A stretch of 64,000 bases of DNA from Cryobacterium inferilacus (GTDB taxonomy: Bacteria > Actinomycetota > Actinomycetes > Actinomycetales > Microbacteriaceae). The stretch is taken from NCBI RefSeq assembly GCF_019599185.1, contig NZ_JAIEUL010000011.1:62001-126000 (forward strand), read 5' to 3'. The translations under genes and the position numbers were made by a program. The first letter of the stretch is position 1. Every line of letters begins with the position of its first letter. The notes below the pieces were generated by a model that was not told the DNA's origin, did no database searches, and saw only the letters and a program-made list of their open reading frames with translations. Of this stretch, positions 27,220 to 36,165 are shown piece after piece.

Positions 27220-29778
27220 GTGACCCGTCTTTCGTTCGATCCGTCGAGACTAGGTCGCGGGCTCGCCTTCGCCTCGGCGATCGATGATCTGCATGCTGCG
27301 CTTGATCGGAGCCGCACCGTGGTCGTCAGCGCGCCGCCGGGCACGGGAAAGACGACACTCGTGCCGCCCATCCTCGCCGATCGGGTTCCGGGTCGTGTGA
27401 TCGTCACTCAGCCACGCCGGGTCGCTGCCCGCGCTGCCGCACGACGACTCGCGCAGTTGGACGGATCCTCTCTCGGCTCTCGTGTCGGATACACCGTCCG
27501 TGGCGCACATCAGGTGAGTCCATCCACCCTGATCGAGTTCGTCACCGCCGGCGTGCTTCTGCGCCGACTGCTCGATGACCCCGGTCTCGACGGGATCGAT
27601 GCGGTCATCATCGACGAAGTGCACGAACGGGCTTTGGAGACGGACCTGCTGATCGGGCTACTCGGCGAGGTCCGCGAGCTGCGCGACGACCTCGTCCTCA
27701 TCGCGATGTCCGCGACCCTCGACGCCGAGCGGTTCGCGACAGTTCTCGGTACGGATGCGTGCCCGGCCCCGATCGTGACCCAGAGCGCACCGGCCCATCC
27801 ACTCGAGGTGCGCTGGGCGCCTTCTCCCACACCTCGACTGGATGAACGAGGGGTGACCCGGGCCTTCCTCGATCATGTCGCGAGCACCGCGGTTGCCGCA
27901 CACCGCACCCTCGTGCGCACGGACCCGGCCGCCGATGCCCTCGTCTTCGCGCCGGGTGCGCGTGAGGTCTCCGAGATCGCCGGACGCATCCGTGGTCTCG
28001 GCGCGGAATTCGACGTGCGCGAACTGCACGGCCAGATCCCCGCCGCAGAGCAGGACGCGGTGATCAGTGGGCGGAGCCCCGCTGGTGCGGCACGGATCAT
28101 CGTCACGACCTCACTGGCCGAATCCTCTCTGACCGTGCCCGGTGTGCGCCTGGTCGTCGACACCTGCCTGTCTCGTGCTCCACAGCGGGATGCTGCGCGC
28201 GGGATGAGCGGTCTCGTCACCGGCCCGACGCCCAAGGCCTCCGCCATCCAGCGCTCGGGGCGCGCCACCAGGCAGGGGCCTGGCGTCGTGGTGCGCTGCG
28301 TCGACGAGCGCACCTTCGCCACGGCGCCGACGCACGCTGCCCCCGAGATCCAGGCGGCAGACCTCACCGAGGCGGCCCTGCTCCTCGCCTGCTGGGGCGC
28401 CCCTAGCGGTCTGGGGCTGCGGCTGGTCGATCCGCTTCCCTCCGTCAGCCTGGGCGAGGCCCTCGCCGCCCTGCGCGGGCTCGGCGCGATCGATGCCGCT
28501 GAACGCGCCACCGACCACGGGCGAGCGCTCGCGCGCATCCCGACAGCTCCTCGCCTCGCCCGTGCACTGCGCGCAGGGAGTGACCTGGTCGGCGGGCGTA
28601 CCGCGGCCGAAGTCATTGCGCTGCTCAGCGGTGATCTCCGCGTTGCCGACGGAGACGCCCAGGCCACGCTCACCGCGCTGCGCACCGGACGAAGCCCGGA
28701 TGCCCGCCGATGGGAGCAGGAGGTGCGGCGTCTGGTTCGCTTCACCGGGGACACCGACACGGCGCGAGGAAGCTCTGATCAGACCGGACTGCTCATCGCG
28801 CTCGCGTTCCCCGAGTGGATCGCTCGCCGCGTCGATCAGTCACCGAACGGCGCAACCTTCCTCCTCGCCTCCGGAACCCGTGCCGGGATCACCGGTCCGC
28901 TCGCGAGTGCCGACTGGTTGGCGGTGGCCGACGTGACGCGGGCACAGGGGCGAGCGGCCGCGGGAACCGGAGCACTCATCCGCTCTGCCGCCATCATCTC
29001 GGAGGACCAAGCGGAGCAGGTGGCGCCCCAGCTCTGCACCGACAGGGTCGAAGCCCAGTTCGTGAACGGACGCGTTGTCGCGCGTCGTGAACGTCGGATC
29101 GGCGCGATCATTCGCTCGTCCGTGCCGGTGCGCGTACAGGCGGACGATGGCGGACGGGACGCCGTGCGCCGCGCCGTCACAGAGCAGGGGCTCGGAGTGT
29201 TCATCTGGTCAGACGCCGCGGACGCCCTGCGGCGTCGCCTCGCGCTGCTGCATCGCGAGCTCGGATCGCCCTGGCCGGACGTCTCAGACACCGTTCTGCT
29301 TGACAGGCTCGATTCCTGGCTCGGCCCCGAGTTGTCAGACCTCGCCGCCGGCACTCCGGCTGCGAGCATCGACCTCGCCCCTGCGCTCCGTCGCATCCTG
29401 CCGTGGCCGGCCGCCGTCGACCTCGATGCTCTGGTTCCGGAACGGCTCCAGGTGCCCAGCGGCTCGCATGTCCGTCTCAGCTACCCACCCGTCGATGATT
29501 CGTCAGCTCGTCCCGTTGTGGCTGTGAAACTCCAGGAATGCTTCGGGTGGGCAGAGACCCCACGAATCTGCAGAGGACGAGTGCCGGTGTTGTTCCACTT
29601 GCTTTCCCCTGCCGGGCATCCCCTTGCCGTGACCGACGACCTCGCCTCCTTCTGGGCAGGTCCGTACTCGCAGGTGCGAGCGGAGATGCGCGGACGCTAC
29701 CCGAAGCACCCCTGGCCGGAGGACCCGTGGTCCGCTGTGCCCACCCGGCACACCACGCGCCGCGCTGCCCTGGGCTAG
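27220..29778 (+). CDS. hrpB: ATP-dependent RNA helicase HrpB
   Basis: An 852-residue DEAH-type helicase. Walker A APPGTGKTT (about 38-46), DEVH box (132-135), SATLDAERF and the QRSGRATRQGPG motif VI are all intact, followed by the winged-helix/ratchet region and the HrpB C-terminal domain. HrpB's role in actinobacteria is poorly defined. The GTG at 27220 has GAGGAC just before it. It is a single gene after a terminator. Confidence 0.93.
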   Translation: MTRLSFDPSRLGRGLAFASAIDDLHAALDRSRTVVVSAPPGTGKTTLVPPILADRVPGRVIVTQPRRVAARAAARRLAQLDGSSLGSRVGYTVRGAHQVSPSTLIEFVTAGVLLRRLLDDPGLDGIDAVIIDEVHERALETDLLIGLLGEVRELRDDLVLIAMSATLDAERFATVLGTDACPAPIVTQSAPAHPLEVRWAPSPTPRLDERGVTRAFLDHVASTAVAAHRTLVRTDPAADALVFAPGAREVSEIAGRIRGLGAEFDVRELHGQIPAAEQDAVISGRSPAGAARIIVTTSLAESSLTVPGVRLVVDTCLSRAPQRDAARGMSGLVTGPTPKASAIQRSGRATRQGPGVVVRCVDERTFATAPTHAAPEIQAADLTEAALLLACWGAPSGLGLRLVDPLPSVSLGEALAALRGLGAIDAAERATDHGRALARIPTAPRLARALRAGSDLVGGRTAAEVIALLSGDLRVADGDAQATLTALRTGRSPDARRWEQEVRRLVRFTGDTDTARGSSDQTGLLIALAFPEWIARRVDQSPNGATFLLASGTRAGITGPLASADWLAVADVTRAQGRAAAGTGALIRSAAIISEDQAEQVAPQLCTDRVEAQFVNGRVVARRERRIGAIIRSSVPVRVQADDGGRDAVRRAVTEQGLGVFIWSDAADALRRRLALLHRELGSPWPDVSDTVLLDRLDSWLGPELSDLAAGTPAASIDLAPALRRILPWPAAVDLDALVPERLQVPSGSHVRLSYPPVDDSSARPVVAVKLQECFGWAETPRICRGRVPVLFHLLSPAGHPLAVTDDLASFWAGPYSQVRAEMRGRYPKHPWPEDPWSAVPTRHTTRRAALG

Positions 29779-29809
29779 GGCCGCGACACACCCTGCGGTC
29801 AGCTCACAG

Positions 29810-31213
29810 CTACGCCCCGGCCACCATGTCCGCGAAGCGGGAGTAGTGGCCGTGGAAGGCCACGGTCACGGTGCGGGTGGGTCCGTTACGGTGCTTGGCC
29901 ACGATCAGGTCTGCCTCACCGGCTCGGGGGTTGTCTTTCTCATAGGCGCTCTCGCGGTGCAGCAGGATGACCATGTCGGCGTCCTGCTCGAGCGAGCCGG
30001 ACTCGCGGAGGTCGGAGATCGCGGGCATCTTGTCTGCGCGCTGCTCCGGACCACGGTTCAGCTGGGAGAGGGCGATCACCGGCACCTGCAGCTCCTTGGC
30101 GAGGAGCTTGAGAGCACGGGAGAACTCACTGACCTCCTGCTGGCGGGACTCGACCTTCTTGCCGGAGGTCATCAGCTGCAGATAGTCGATCACGACGAGC
30201 TTGAGGCCGACGCGCTGCTTGAGCCGTCGGCACTTCGCGCGGATCTCCACCAGGGTCATGTTGGGGCTGTCGTCGATGTACAGCGGGGCGTCGTTGATGC
30301 GCCCGCGAGTGGCGGCGATGGTGGTCCAGTCGCGCGCCTCCACGTTGCCCTTGCGCATGCTCTGCAGCGGCACGGATGCCTCGGCGGCGAGCAGACGCAT
30401 GGCGATCTCACTGCGCCCCATTTCGAGGGAGAAGAAGATGCTCGGCATGTCGTGGTGAATGGACGCGGCCCGGGCGAAGTCCAGCGCCAGGGTGGACTTT
30501 CCGAGCGCGGGGCGGGCGGCGACGATGATCAGCTGGCCGCCGTGGAAACCGTTGGTGAGTTCGTCGAGGTCGGCGAACCCGGTGGGCACACCGGTGAACT
30601 GGCCGTCCTTGAGCTTGGCGGCCTCAATGTCTTCGATCGCTGCCGTGACGGCGTCGGTGAGCGGGACGTAGTCCTCGGTCTCGGTGCTTCCGGTGATCGA
30701 GTAGATCTCCGCCTGGGCGGTGTTGACCAGATCGAGCACCTCACCCTCGCCGGCGTAGCCCATCTGGGCGATCCGGGTTCCGGCGTCGACGAGCTTGCGC
30801 AGCATGGATCGCTCGGCCACGATCGTCGCGTAGAACCCCGCGTTGGCAGCGGTGGGCACGAGGCTGGTGAGCGTGTGGAGGTAGTCGGCACCGCCGGCCC
30901 TGGAGATCTCGCCCAGTTTGGTGAGCTCGTCGGTGACGGTGATGACGTCGGTGGGTTCACCCTGCGCGTAGAGCGAGAGGATCGCGTCGAAGATGATCTC
31001 GTGCTTGGGCACATAGAAGTCCGCGGCCCGCACGGTCTCGACGACGTCGGCGACGGCATCCTTGCTCAGCATCATGCCGCCCAGGGCGCTCTGCTCGGCG
31101 AGAAGGTCGTGGGGCGGGGTGCGCTCGCTGTGACGGGGCTCAGAATTGCCGCGGTAGTCGGAGCCGCGCTGGTCCGAGCGTTGGTCGGCCAAACCCAGGT
31201 GAGCTATCGACAC
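29810..31213 (-). CDS. dnaB: Replicative DNA helicase
   Basis: A 467-residue hexameric 5'-3' helicase of the replisome. The N-terminal DnaG-binding domain is seen from residue 35 (PPHDLLAEQSALGGMM), the RecA-like domain has Walker A ARPALGKST (about 232-240), Walker B LVVIDYLQLM and the DLRESGSLEQDAD loop. The length is normal, with no intein. The GTG at 31213 is used. The upstream gap contains two perfect DnaA boxes. Confidence 0.97.
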   Translation of the reverse strand: MSIAHLGLADQRSDQRGSDYRGNSEPRHSERTPPHDLLAEQSALGGMMLSKDAVADVVETVRAADFYVPKHEIIFDAILSLYAQGEPTDVITVTDELTKLGEISRAGGADYLHTLTSLVPTAANAGFYATIVAERSMLRKLVDAGTRIAQMGYAGEGEVLDLVNTAQAEIYSITGSTETEDYVPLTDAVTAAIEDIEAAKLKDGQFTGVPTGFADLDELTNGFHGGQLIIVAARPALGKSTLALDFARAASIHHDMPSIFFSLEMGRSEIAMRLLAAEASVPLQSMRKGNVEARDWTTIAATRGRINDAPLYIDDSPNMTLVEIRAKCRRLKQRVGLKLVVIDYLQLMTSGKKVESRQQEVSEFSRALKLLAKELQVPVIALSQLNRGPEQRADKMPAISDLRESGSLEQDADMVILLHRESAYEKDNPRAGEADLIVAKHRNGPTRTVTVAFHGHYSRFADMVAGA

Positions 31214-31593
31214 GCCGAGCCTCCTTCGTGGTGTGGTTCAGGTGTATCAGGACCCGCTGACAGTGGCGGTCCGGCACGCAGACAGGTGCGGTTGTACCCG
31301 CCTGCCCACCATAGAGAGACTCCCCTGTGCGGCCAAACCAGCCTGTGGATAACAGTGTGGATAATCTGCGCGAAACGCCGCGTGACTTGTGCACAACCTG
31401 TGCACTCACCTGTGGACAACTATTAACTTTGCCGGTAAAAATGCCCATTTGACCAGGTAATTAAACTATTCACATGGGTGTGCAAAAACTAGTTTCAACG
31501 CACCCTTGAATGTTGGTGAAATAGGTGGACACCTGTGCACAAAGCGGTGCAATACTCACTAAAAATGTGCCAAGAACGGGGGTTGGTGCACGC
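31214..31593. other. dnaB upstream region with DnaA-box-like repeats
   Basis: This gene-free stretch between dnaB and the rplI terminator holds the dnaB promoter region. It contains two perfect TGTGGATAA boxes (31344-31352 and 31356-31364), a one-mismatch box TGTGGACAA (31411-31419), a TTGTGCACAA palindrome (31387-31396) and another TGTGCACAA (31534-31542). It is more AT-rich than its surroundings between 31415 and 31510. I see no coding frame or structured RNA. Confidence 0.6.
31344..31364. promoter_or_regulatory. Two perfect DnaA boxes upstream of dnaB
   Basis: TGTGGATAA occurs at 31344-31352 and again at 31356-31364, start-to-start spacing 12 bases, same orientation, about 130 bases before the dnaB start. 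They match the DnaA consensus TTATCCACA read on the other strand. They lie on the promoter side of dnaB, so DnaA could regulate the gene; this is inference. Confidence 0.7.
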
Positions 31594-31641
31594 GCAAAAA
31601 AGAAGTAGCGACGGTCCCTGTCGGGCTCGTCGCTACTTCTT
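31594..31641 (-). terminator. Intrinsic terminator of the rpsF-rplI operon
   Basis: On the minus strand AAGAAGTAGCGACG pairs with CGTCGCTACTTCTT over a 14-base loop (arms 31600-31613 and 31628-31641) and is followed by a T run, 13 bases past the rplI stop. This separates the ribosomal operon from dnaB. Confidence 0.93.
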
Positions 31642-31653
31642 CGTGAAACGGGA

Positions 31654-32103
31654 TTACTTGGCGGCTACAACCAGAAGGGTGATAGTCGCGCTGACCTCGT
31701 CGCGGAGACGTACCGTCGCCTGGTGCTCACCGATCGCCTTGATCGGGCTGAGCTCGACCTTGCGCTTGTCGATGGCACCGAGGCCGGCCGCGGCAACTGC
31801 CTCGGCCACGTCGGTGGTCTTGACGGAGCCGAAGAGGCGTCCGCCGGCGCCGGCCTTGACGACCAGCTTGACCTTGGTGTTCTCAAGGGTTGCCTTGAGA
31901 GCCTGGGCCTCTTCGAGGGTGGCGTGCTCGCGGGCTACGCGGGCTGCCTTGATCTGCTCGATCTGCTTCTCGCCACCGCGGGTCCACGCAACAGCGAAGC
32001 CCTGGGGAAGAAGGTAGTTACGAGCGAACCCGTTCTTGACATCAACGATGTCACCGGGGGTACCGAGGCCGGAGACCTCGTGCGTCAGAATCAGTTTCGA
32101 CAT
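31654..32103 (-). CDS. rplI: 50S ribosomal protein bL9
   Basis: A 149-residue L9 with the N-terminal rRNA-binding domain ([29 protein letters not shown] start, [10 protein letters not shown]), a central long helix, and the C-terminal domain ending TLLVVAAK. It is the last gene of rpsF-ssb-rpsR-rplI, 11 bases after rpsR, with a terminator right behind. Confidence 0.97.
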   Translation of the reverse strand: MSKLILTHEVSGLGTPGDIVDVKNGFARNYLLPQGFAVAWTRGGEKQIEQIKAARVAREHATLEEAQALKATLENTKVKLVVKAGAGGRLFGSVKTTDVAEAVAAAGLGAIDKRKVELSPIKAIGEHQATVRLRDEVSATITLLVVAAK

Positions 32104-32114
32104 GTGAGGGCTCC

Positions 32115-32378
32115 TTACCGGCCTGAGCCGGCGTAGGGCAGCAAGGCCATTTCGCGGGCGTTCTTGACGGCACGCGCGATCAGGCGCTGCTCCTGGACGG
32201 AGACGCCGGTGATGCGGCGGGCGCGGATCTTTCCACGCTCTGAGATGAACTTCCGAAGAGTGGGGACATCTTTGTAATCGATGACACCAACTCGGATCGA
32301 CTTCGCGGGAGCAGCGTTCTTGCCACCCTTAGCACCGCGGAGCGGCTTGCGGCGGTCGCCGCTCGACTTTCCAGCCAT
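32115..32378 (-). CDS. rpsR: 30S ribosomal protein bS18
   Basis: An 87-residue S18 that pairs with bS6 on the small-subunit platform. It has the conserved [19 protein letters not shown] and the [22 protein letters not shown] end. The N-terminus is Gly/Lys-rich. It lacks cysteine, so it is the form that does not bind zinc. Confidence 0.97.
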   Translation of the reverse strand: MAGKSSGDRRKPLRGAKGGKNAAPAKSIRVGVIDYKDVPTLRKFISERGKIRARRITGVSVQEQRLIARAVKNAREMALLPYAGSGR

Positions 32379-32433
32379 GATTTCCTTACTTTCTTAAACG
32401 TATGAGTGCAGCCGTCAACCGTGAAGGTTGGGC

Positions 32434-32943
32434 TTAGAAGGGGGTCTCGTCGCTGAAGTTGCCCGGGGTGTTCCAGACGTCGCCGCCGCCAGTGTTGGCT
32501 GCGGGGGCGCTGGGAGCCCAGGGCTCGTCGTTACCCTGCTGCTGCGCGACGGGCGCGCCGCCGCGGGGGGCAGAGGATGACTGCGCGCGGGTGAGGGAGG
32601 CGGTGGCGTAGCGCAGCGACGGACCAATTTCGTCAATCTCGAGCTCCATGCTCGTGCGCTTTTCACCTTCCTTGGTCTCATACGAACGCTGCTTGAGACG
32701 CCCGGAAGCGATGACACGGGAACCCTTGGTCAGTGATCCAGCGACGTGCTCGGCGAATTCACGCCAAACGCTCGCGCGCAGGAACAGCGCCTCGCCATCT
32801 TTCCACTCACTCGTTGCGCGATCGAAATTGCGCGGAGTGGAGGCGATGGTGAAGTTGGCTACCGCCAGCCCGTTCTGCGTGTAACGCAGCTCCGGATCGC
32901 TGGTGAGGTTGCCCACCACGGTGATTACGGTCTCGCCGGCCAT
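32434..32943 (-). CDS. ssb: Single-stranded DNA-binding protein
   Basis: A 169-residue SSB: OB fold in residues 1-110 ([36 protein letters not shown]), a Gly/Ala/Gln-rich linker and the acidic tip SDETPF that recruits repair and replication proteins. It lies three bases after rpsF. The linker is shorter than in Streptomyces SsbA and includes QQQGNDEPW. Confidence 0.96.
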   Translation of the reverse strand: MAGETVITVVGNLTSDPELRYTQNGLAVANFTIASTPRNFDRATSEWKDGEALFLRASVWREFAEHVAGSLTKGSRVIASGRLKQRSYETKEGEKRTSMELEIDEIGPSLRYATASLTRAQSSSAPRGGAPVAQQQGNDEPWAPSAPAANTGGGDVWNTPGNFSDETPF

Positions 32944-32946
32944 GGG

Positions 32947-33450
32947 CTACTTGTCGCTTGCCTTGTCGGCGTCTGCCTCGGCAGGAGCGTCCGCGGCGAC
33001 CGGAGCTGCCGAAGCAGCTGCAGGCTTTGCGGATGCGGCGACCTTGGCAGCAGGAGCTGCGGCAGGAGCGTCGGCCTTGACCGGAGCAGCAGCCTTCGGG
33101 TTGGCTGCCTTGCGGGCTGCCTTCTCGGCGGCAAGCTTGCTTGCGACGGCAACCTGGGCGATGCCCTCTTCTGCGCGAAGCACCTTGGTGCGCATGACGG
33201 CTTCCGACAGCTTCAGCTGACGGTCGAGCTCGGCAGTTGCTGCGGCGTTTGCGGTGAAGTCGACGACGGCGTAGATGCCCTCGGCCTTCTTGTTGATCTC
33301 ATAAGCGAGACGACGGCGACCCCAAACGTCAACCTTGTCAATGGTTCCACCATCGTTGCGAACAACGTTGAGGAACTTGTCAAGGCTGGGAGCGACGATG
33401 CGCTCATCGAGTTCGGGATCGAGGATAACCATCAATTCGTACTGATGCAT
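32947..33450 (-). CDS. rpsF: 30S ribosomal protein bS6 with long Ala-rich tail
   Basis: The S6 domain fills residues 1-100 ([39 protein letters not shown]). It is followed by about 65 residues made mostly of Ala, Lys, Pro and finally Asp/Glu (ending DADKASDK), a low-complexity extension not needed for the S6 fold. It is the first gene of the operon, with GGAGGTGGG just upstream of the ATG at 33450. Confidence 0.96.
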   Translation of the reverse strand: MHQYELMVILDPELDERIVAPSLDKFLNVVRNDGGTIDKVDVWGRRRLAYEINKKAEGIYAVVDFTANAAATAELDRQLKLSEAVMRTKVLRAEEGIAQVAVASKLAAEKAARKAANPKAAAPVKADAPAAAPAAKVAASAKPAAASAAPVAADAPAEADADKASDK

Positions 33451-33633
33451 GACTAACCCACCTCCTTCGGACTAAACGGCTGCAGTATCTCTGCAACAGG
33501 AGGGTTGTGCATGTGTTGAACGTGGAGGCCGGGAATCCGGCACACAGACAACCTGCCAAGACTACTGGAATCATGGCTGTGGCGCCACCTTCCCGCCCCG
33601 GTGCCCTCCGCACCGGGAAGTATTCGGTCGGCA

Positions 33634-34512
33634 TCAGGACTCCACTCGCAGCCCGGCGGCGGCCAACACCGCGCCCAGACGGGCCGGATGCAGGGCGTCC
33701 GCCCACCGCCACTGGGTGAGCACTCTGCCCGGCCCGGCCAGACGGCTCAGTCGACCCGGATCCGCATCCCGCCGGACCTCGCAATCGAACTCGCCCAGCA
33801 CGGTGTGCCGTCTGATGTGAAACCGCGGCTCCCAACGAAAATCCACCCGGTCTTCCCCGGTGGAGTGCTGGTACACGGCCTGCAGGGCGGGAAGCGGGAG
33901 CCGTGACACCCGCATCGTGGCCCGGCTCAGCGACTGCCCACTCGACGAGGATCGTCCGTCGGCGAAGGAGGCCGCCTCCCGCGCCCGGCCGGCGCGAGGG
34001 TCTGCGCCCAAAGCCGACACCCGTTCAAGCAGGCGTTCCTTCCGCACCGGCGGCAGAACAACCCCGCCCGGCAGCACGAATCGCTCCTGTAACGCCGCAT
34101 CCAGACTGATCACGGCGGATCGGAACGGCTGAGTGAGCGCCAGGTCGAGCATGGTGCGCAGCCGCGAGGTGGTCAGAAGGCCGCCCACCTCCGTTATATC
34201 GGTATCGGAGAGGTAGTCCCGGTGCCAGACGATCTCCTCGGTGGAGCTCTGGACATGGTTGCGGCCGCCGCACACGTGCACGGCGTGGGGCCACGGACCG
34301 AGGATGGGTAAGCCCCACAGTCGGGCAGCGGACAGGTGGCTGAGCACCGGCCGGGATCGCCGTCTCAGGACCTCGCCATAGATGCGCATCAGGTAGCGGC
34401 CATCGCGGTCCGCTAGTGCCCAGACGTCGGTCGAGAGGTCTCGGTACCGGTCCGGTTCGATGCCGCGGGGTACGCGGATGGTGTCGTTGTCGACACGGTG
34501 GGAGGTGTACAT
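33634..34512 (-). CDS. AbiEi/DUF559-like protein with a degenerate nuclease end
   Basis: A 292-residue protein. The first 130 residues resemble the actinobacterial AbiEi-type winged-helix domain (RPVLSHLSAARLWGLPI, TTSRLRTMLDLALT). The C-terminal part begins FADGRSSSSGQSLSRATM, as in DUF559/Vsr-like nucleases, but the usual Glu of the GESLSR motif is Gln193. The GEFD (240-243) is not followed by the expected Lys, and the ExKRxD block is missing or shortened. So the nuclease is probably inactive. It is a monocistronic orphan; these proteins are common in Microbacteriaceae and have no known function. Confidence 0.65.
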   Translation of the reverse strand: MYTSHRVDNDTIRVPRGIEPDRYRDLSTDVWALADRDGRYLMRIYGEVLRRRSRPVLSHLSAARLWGLPILGPWPHAVHVCGGRNHVQSSTEEIVWHRDYLSDTDITEVGGLLTTSRLRTMLDLALTQPFRSAVISLDAALQERFVLPGGVVLPPVRKERLLERVSALGADPRAGRAREAASFADGRSSSSGQSLSRATMRVSRLPLPALQAVYQHSTGEDRVDFRWEPRFHIRRHTVLGEFDCEVRRDADPGRLSRLAGPGRVLTQWRWADALHPARLGAVLAAAGLRVES

Positions 34513-34645
34513 GCACCGAGAGTGCCCGTGGCCGCGGCCGGACGACCCGTCAGACCGGATGCTGTGGACACAGCTCAGGACCGACGCCCTGTGGAGGAGA
34601 CGTGACCAGGCTCACCCGGGCAGCAGACGGCTCGGGCCCGTATGG

Positions 34646-36076
34646 TCAGGCGTCGCGGGCGGCCCACCAGGACTGCAGGCGACGGGTGGCCTCCTCGACG
34701 CCGAGCGGTCCGTCGTCGAGGCGCTGCTCGAGCAGGTACCGGTAGGCCTCGCCCACCTCGCGCCCCGGCGTGAGGCCCAGCACGCCCATGATCTGCTCGC
34801 CGTCGAGGTCGGGACGCACGGAGTCCATTTCCTCCTGGGCGGCGAGCTCGCTGATGCGCTGCTCCAGGTCGTCATAGGCGAAGGCGAGCCGGTCGGCCTT
34901 GCGCCGGTTGCGGGTCGTCACATCGGCTCGGGTGAGAATGTGCAGCCGTTCCAACTGGTCCCCGGCATCCCGCACGTACCGGCGCACCGCGGAGTCGGTC
35001 CACGCGCCCTCGGTGTAGCCGAAGAACCGCAGGTGCAGTTCGACCAGCCGCGACACTGCGGAGATGGTGTCGTTGTCGAAGCGCAGGGCCCGCAGGCGTT
35101 TCTTGGCCAGCTTCGCGCCGACGACGTCGTGGTGATAAAAGCTGACCACTCCGCCGGACTCGAGTTTGCGCGTGGCCGGCTTGCCGATGTCGTGCATGAG
35201 GGCGGCCAACCGCACCACAAGATCGGGTTCGGTCAGGTTCTGCCGCGACCGCTCGTAGCCGATGGCCTGATCGAGCACCGTGAGCGTGTGCTGGTAGACA
35301 TCCTTGTGGTGGTGGTGTTCATCAACCTCGAGGCGCAGGGCCGGGATCTCGGGCAGAACGATCGCGGCCAGGCCGGAGTCCACGAGCAGCTCGATGCCGG
35401 CACGCGGGTTGGCCGAGCGCAGGAGCTTGCCCAGCTCGTCACCCACCCGCTCGGCGGAGATGATGTCGATGCTGCCCGCCATCGCGGCCATCGCGATGGC
35501 CGTGTCCATTTCTAAGGAGAAACCCAGCTGGGCGGTGAATCGTGCTGCCCGCATCATCCGCAGCGGGTCGTCACCGAAGGAGATCTCGGGTGCCGTCGGC
35601 GTGCGCAACACACCCTTCAGAAGGTCGTCGATGCCGTTGGACGGGTCGACGAGCGTCATCTGTGGCAACCGCAACGCGAGCGCGTTGACGGTGAAATCCC
35701 GTCGGAGCAGGTCGTCGTCCAGGCTGCTGCCGAACACCACGTCCGGGCGGCGGGTCTGGCCGTCATAGCTGTCCGCGCGGTAGGTGGTGATTTCGACCTT
35801 TTCGCCCGCGATCTGGGCGCCGATCGTGCCGAAGGCACGGCCGATGTCCCAGTGCGCCTCCGCGATCGGGGTGACGATCGCGAGGATCTGATCCGGCGTC
35901 GCGTTCGTTGTGAAGTCCAGGTCATTGGTGACCTTGTCGAGGAACGCATCGCGGACCGGACCGCCGACGAGGGCCAACTCGAAACCCGCCTGGGCGAACG
36001 CGTTCGCCAATCTGGACACTGTGGGGGAGGCAGCCAGGTCGCCCAGTCTTGCGAGGGCTGCCGCGACGCTCTGCAT
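34646..36076 (-). CDS. cca: CCA tRNA nucleotidyltransferase
   Basis: A 476-residue class II polymerase-beta-like enzyme that adds or repairs tRNA CCA ends. The active site is GGPVRDAFLDKVTNDLDFTT (residues 38-57), followed by the RRDFTVNALAL motif and an HD domain (AALMHDIGKPATR). The ATG at 36076 is used; a frame to 36247 adds 57 unlike residues and overlaps the DUF6049 promoter. It is divergent from the DUF6049-murJ genes. Confidence 0.95.
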   Translation of the reverse strand: MQSVAAALARLGDLAASPTVSRLANAFAQAGFELALVGGPVRDAFLDKVTNDLDFTTNATPDQILAIVTPIAEAHWDIGRAFGTIGAQIAGEKVEITTYRADSYDGQTRRPDVVFGSSLDDDLLRRDFTVNALALRLPQMTLVDPSNGIDDLLKGVLRTPTAPEISFGDDPLRMMRAARFTAQLGFSLEMDTAIAMAAMAGSIDIISAERVGDELGKLLRSANPRAGIELLVDSGLAAIVLPEIPALRLEVDEHHHHKDVYQHTLTVLDQAIGYERSRQNLTEPDLVVRLAALMHDIGKPATRKLESGGVVSFYHHDVVGAKLAKKRLRALRFDNDTISAVSRLVELHLRFFGYTEGAWTDSAVRRYVRDAGDQLERLHILTRADVTTRNRRKADRLAFAYDDLEQRISELAAQEEMDSVRPDLDGEQIMGVLGLTPGREVGEAYRYLLEQRLDDGPLGVEEATRRLQSWWAARDA

Positions 36077-36165
36077 GACCCCATGGTAGTTGCTCTGTAC
36101 CCGCCGCACGGTGCGGTGCCGGCCGCTGGAGGGTTCTCCCCTGTCGACGCCGTAGAATCCCGTAC

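Noticed and set aside
27220..29778. Horizontal transfer of hrpB
   Set aside because: It is bounded by a terminator and looks slightly different in codon taste, but without a codon-usage calculation the difference is not convincing.
33634..34512. Type IV toxin-antitoxin system (AbiEi)
   Set aside because: Only an AbiEi-like winged-helix pattern is seen; no AbiEii-type nucleotidyltransferase gene is adjacent. The nearby CCA enzyme is a housekeeping gene.
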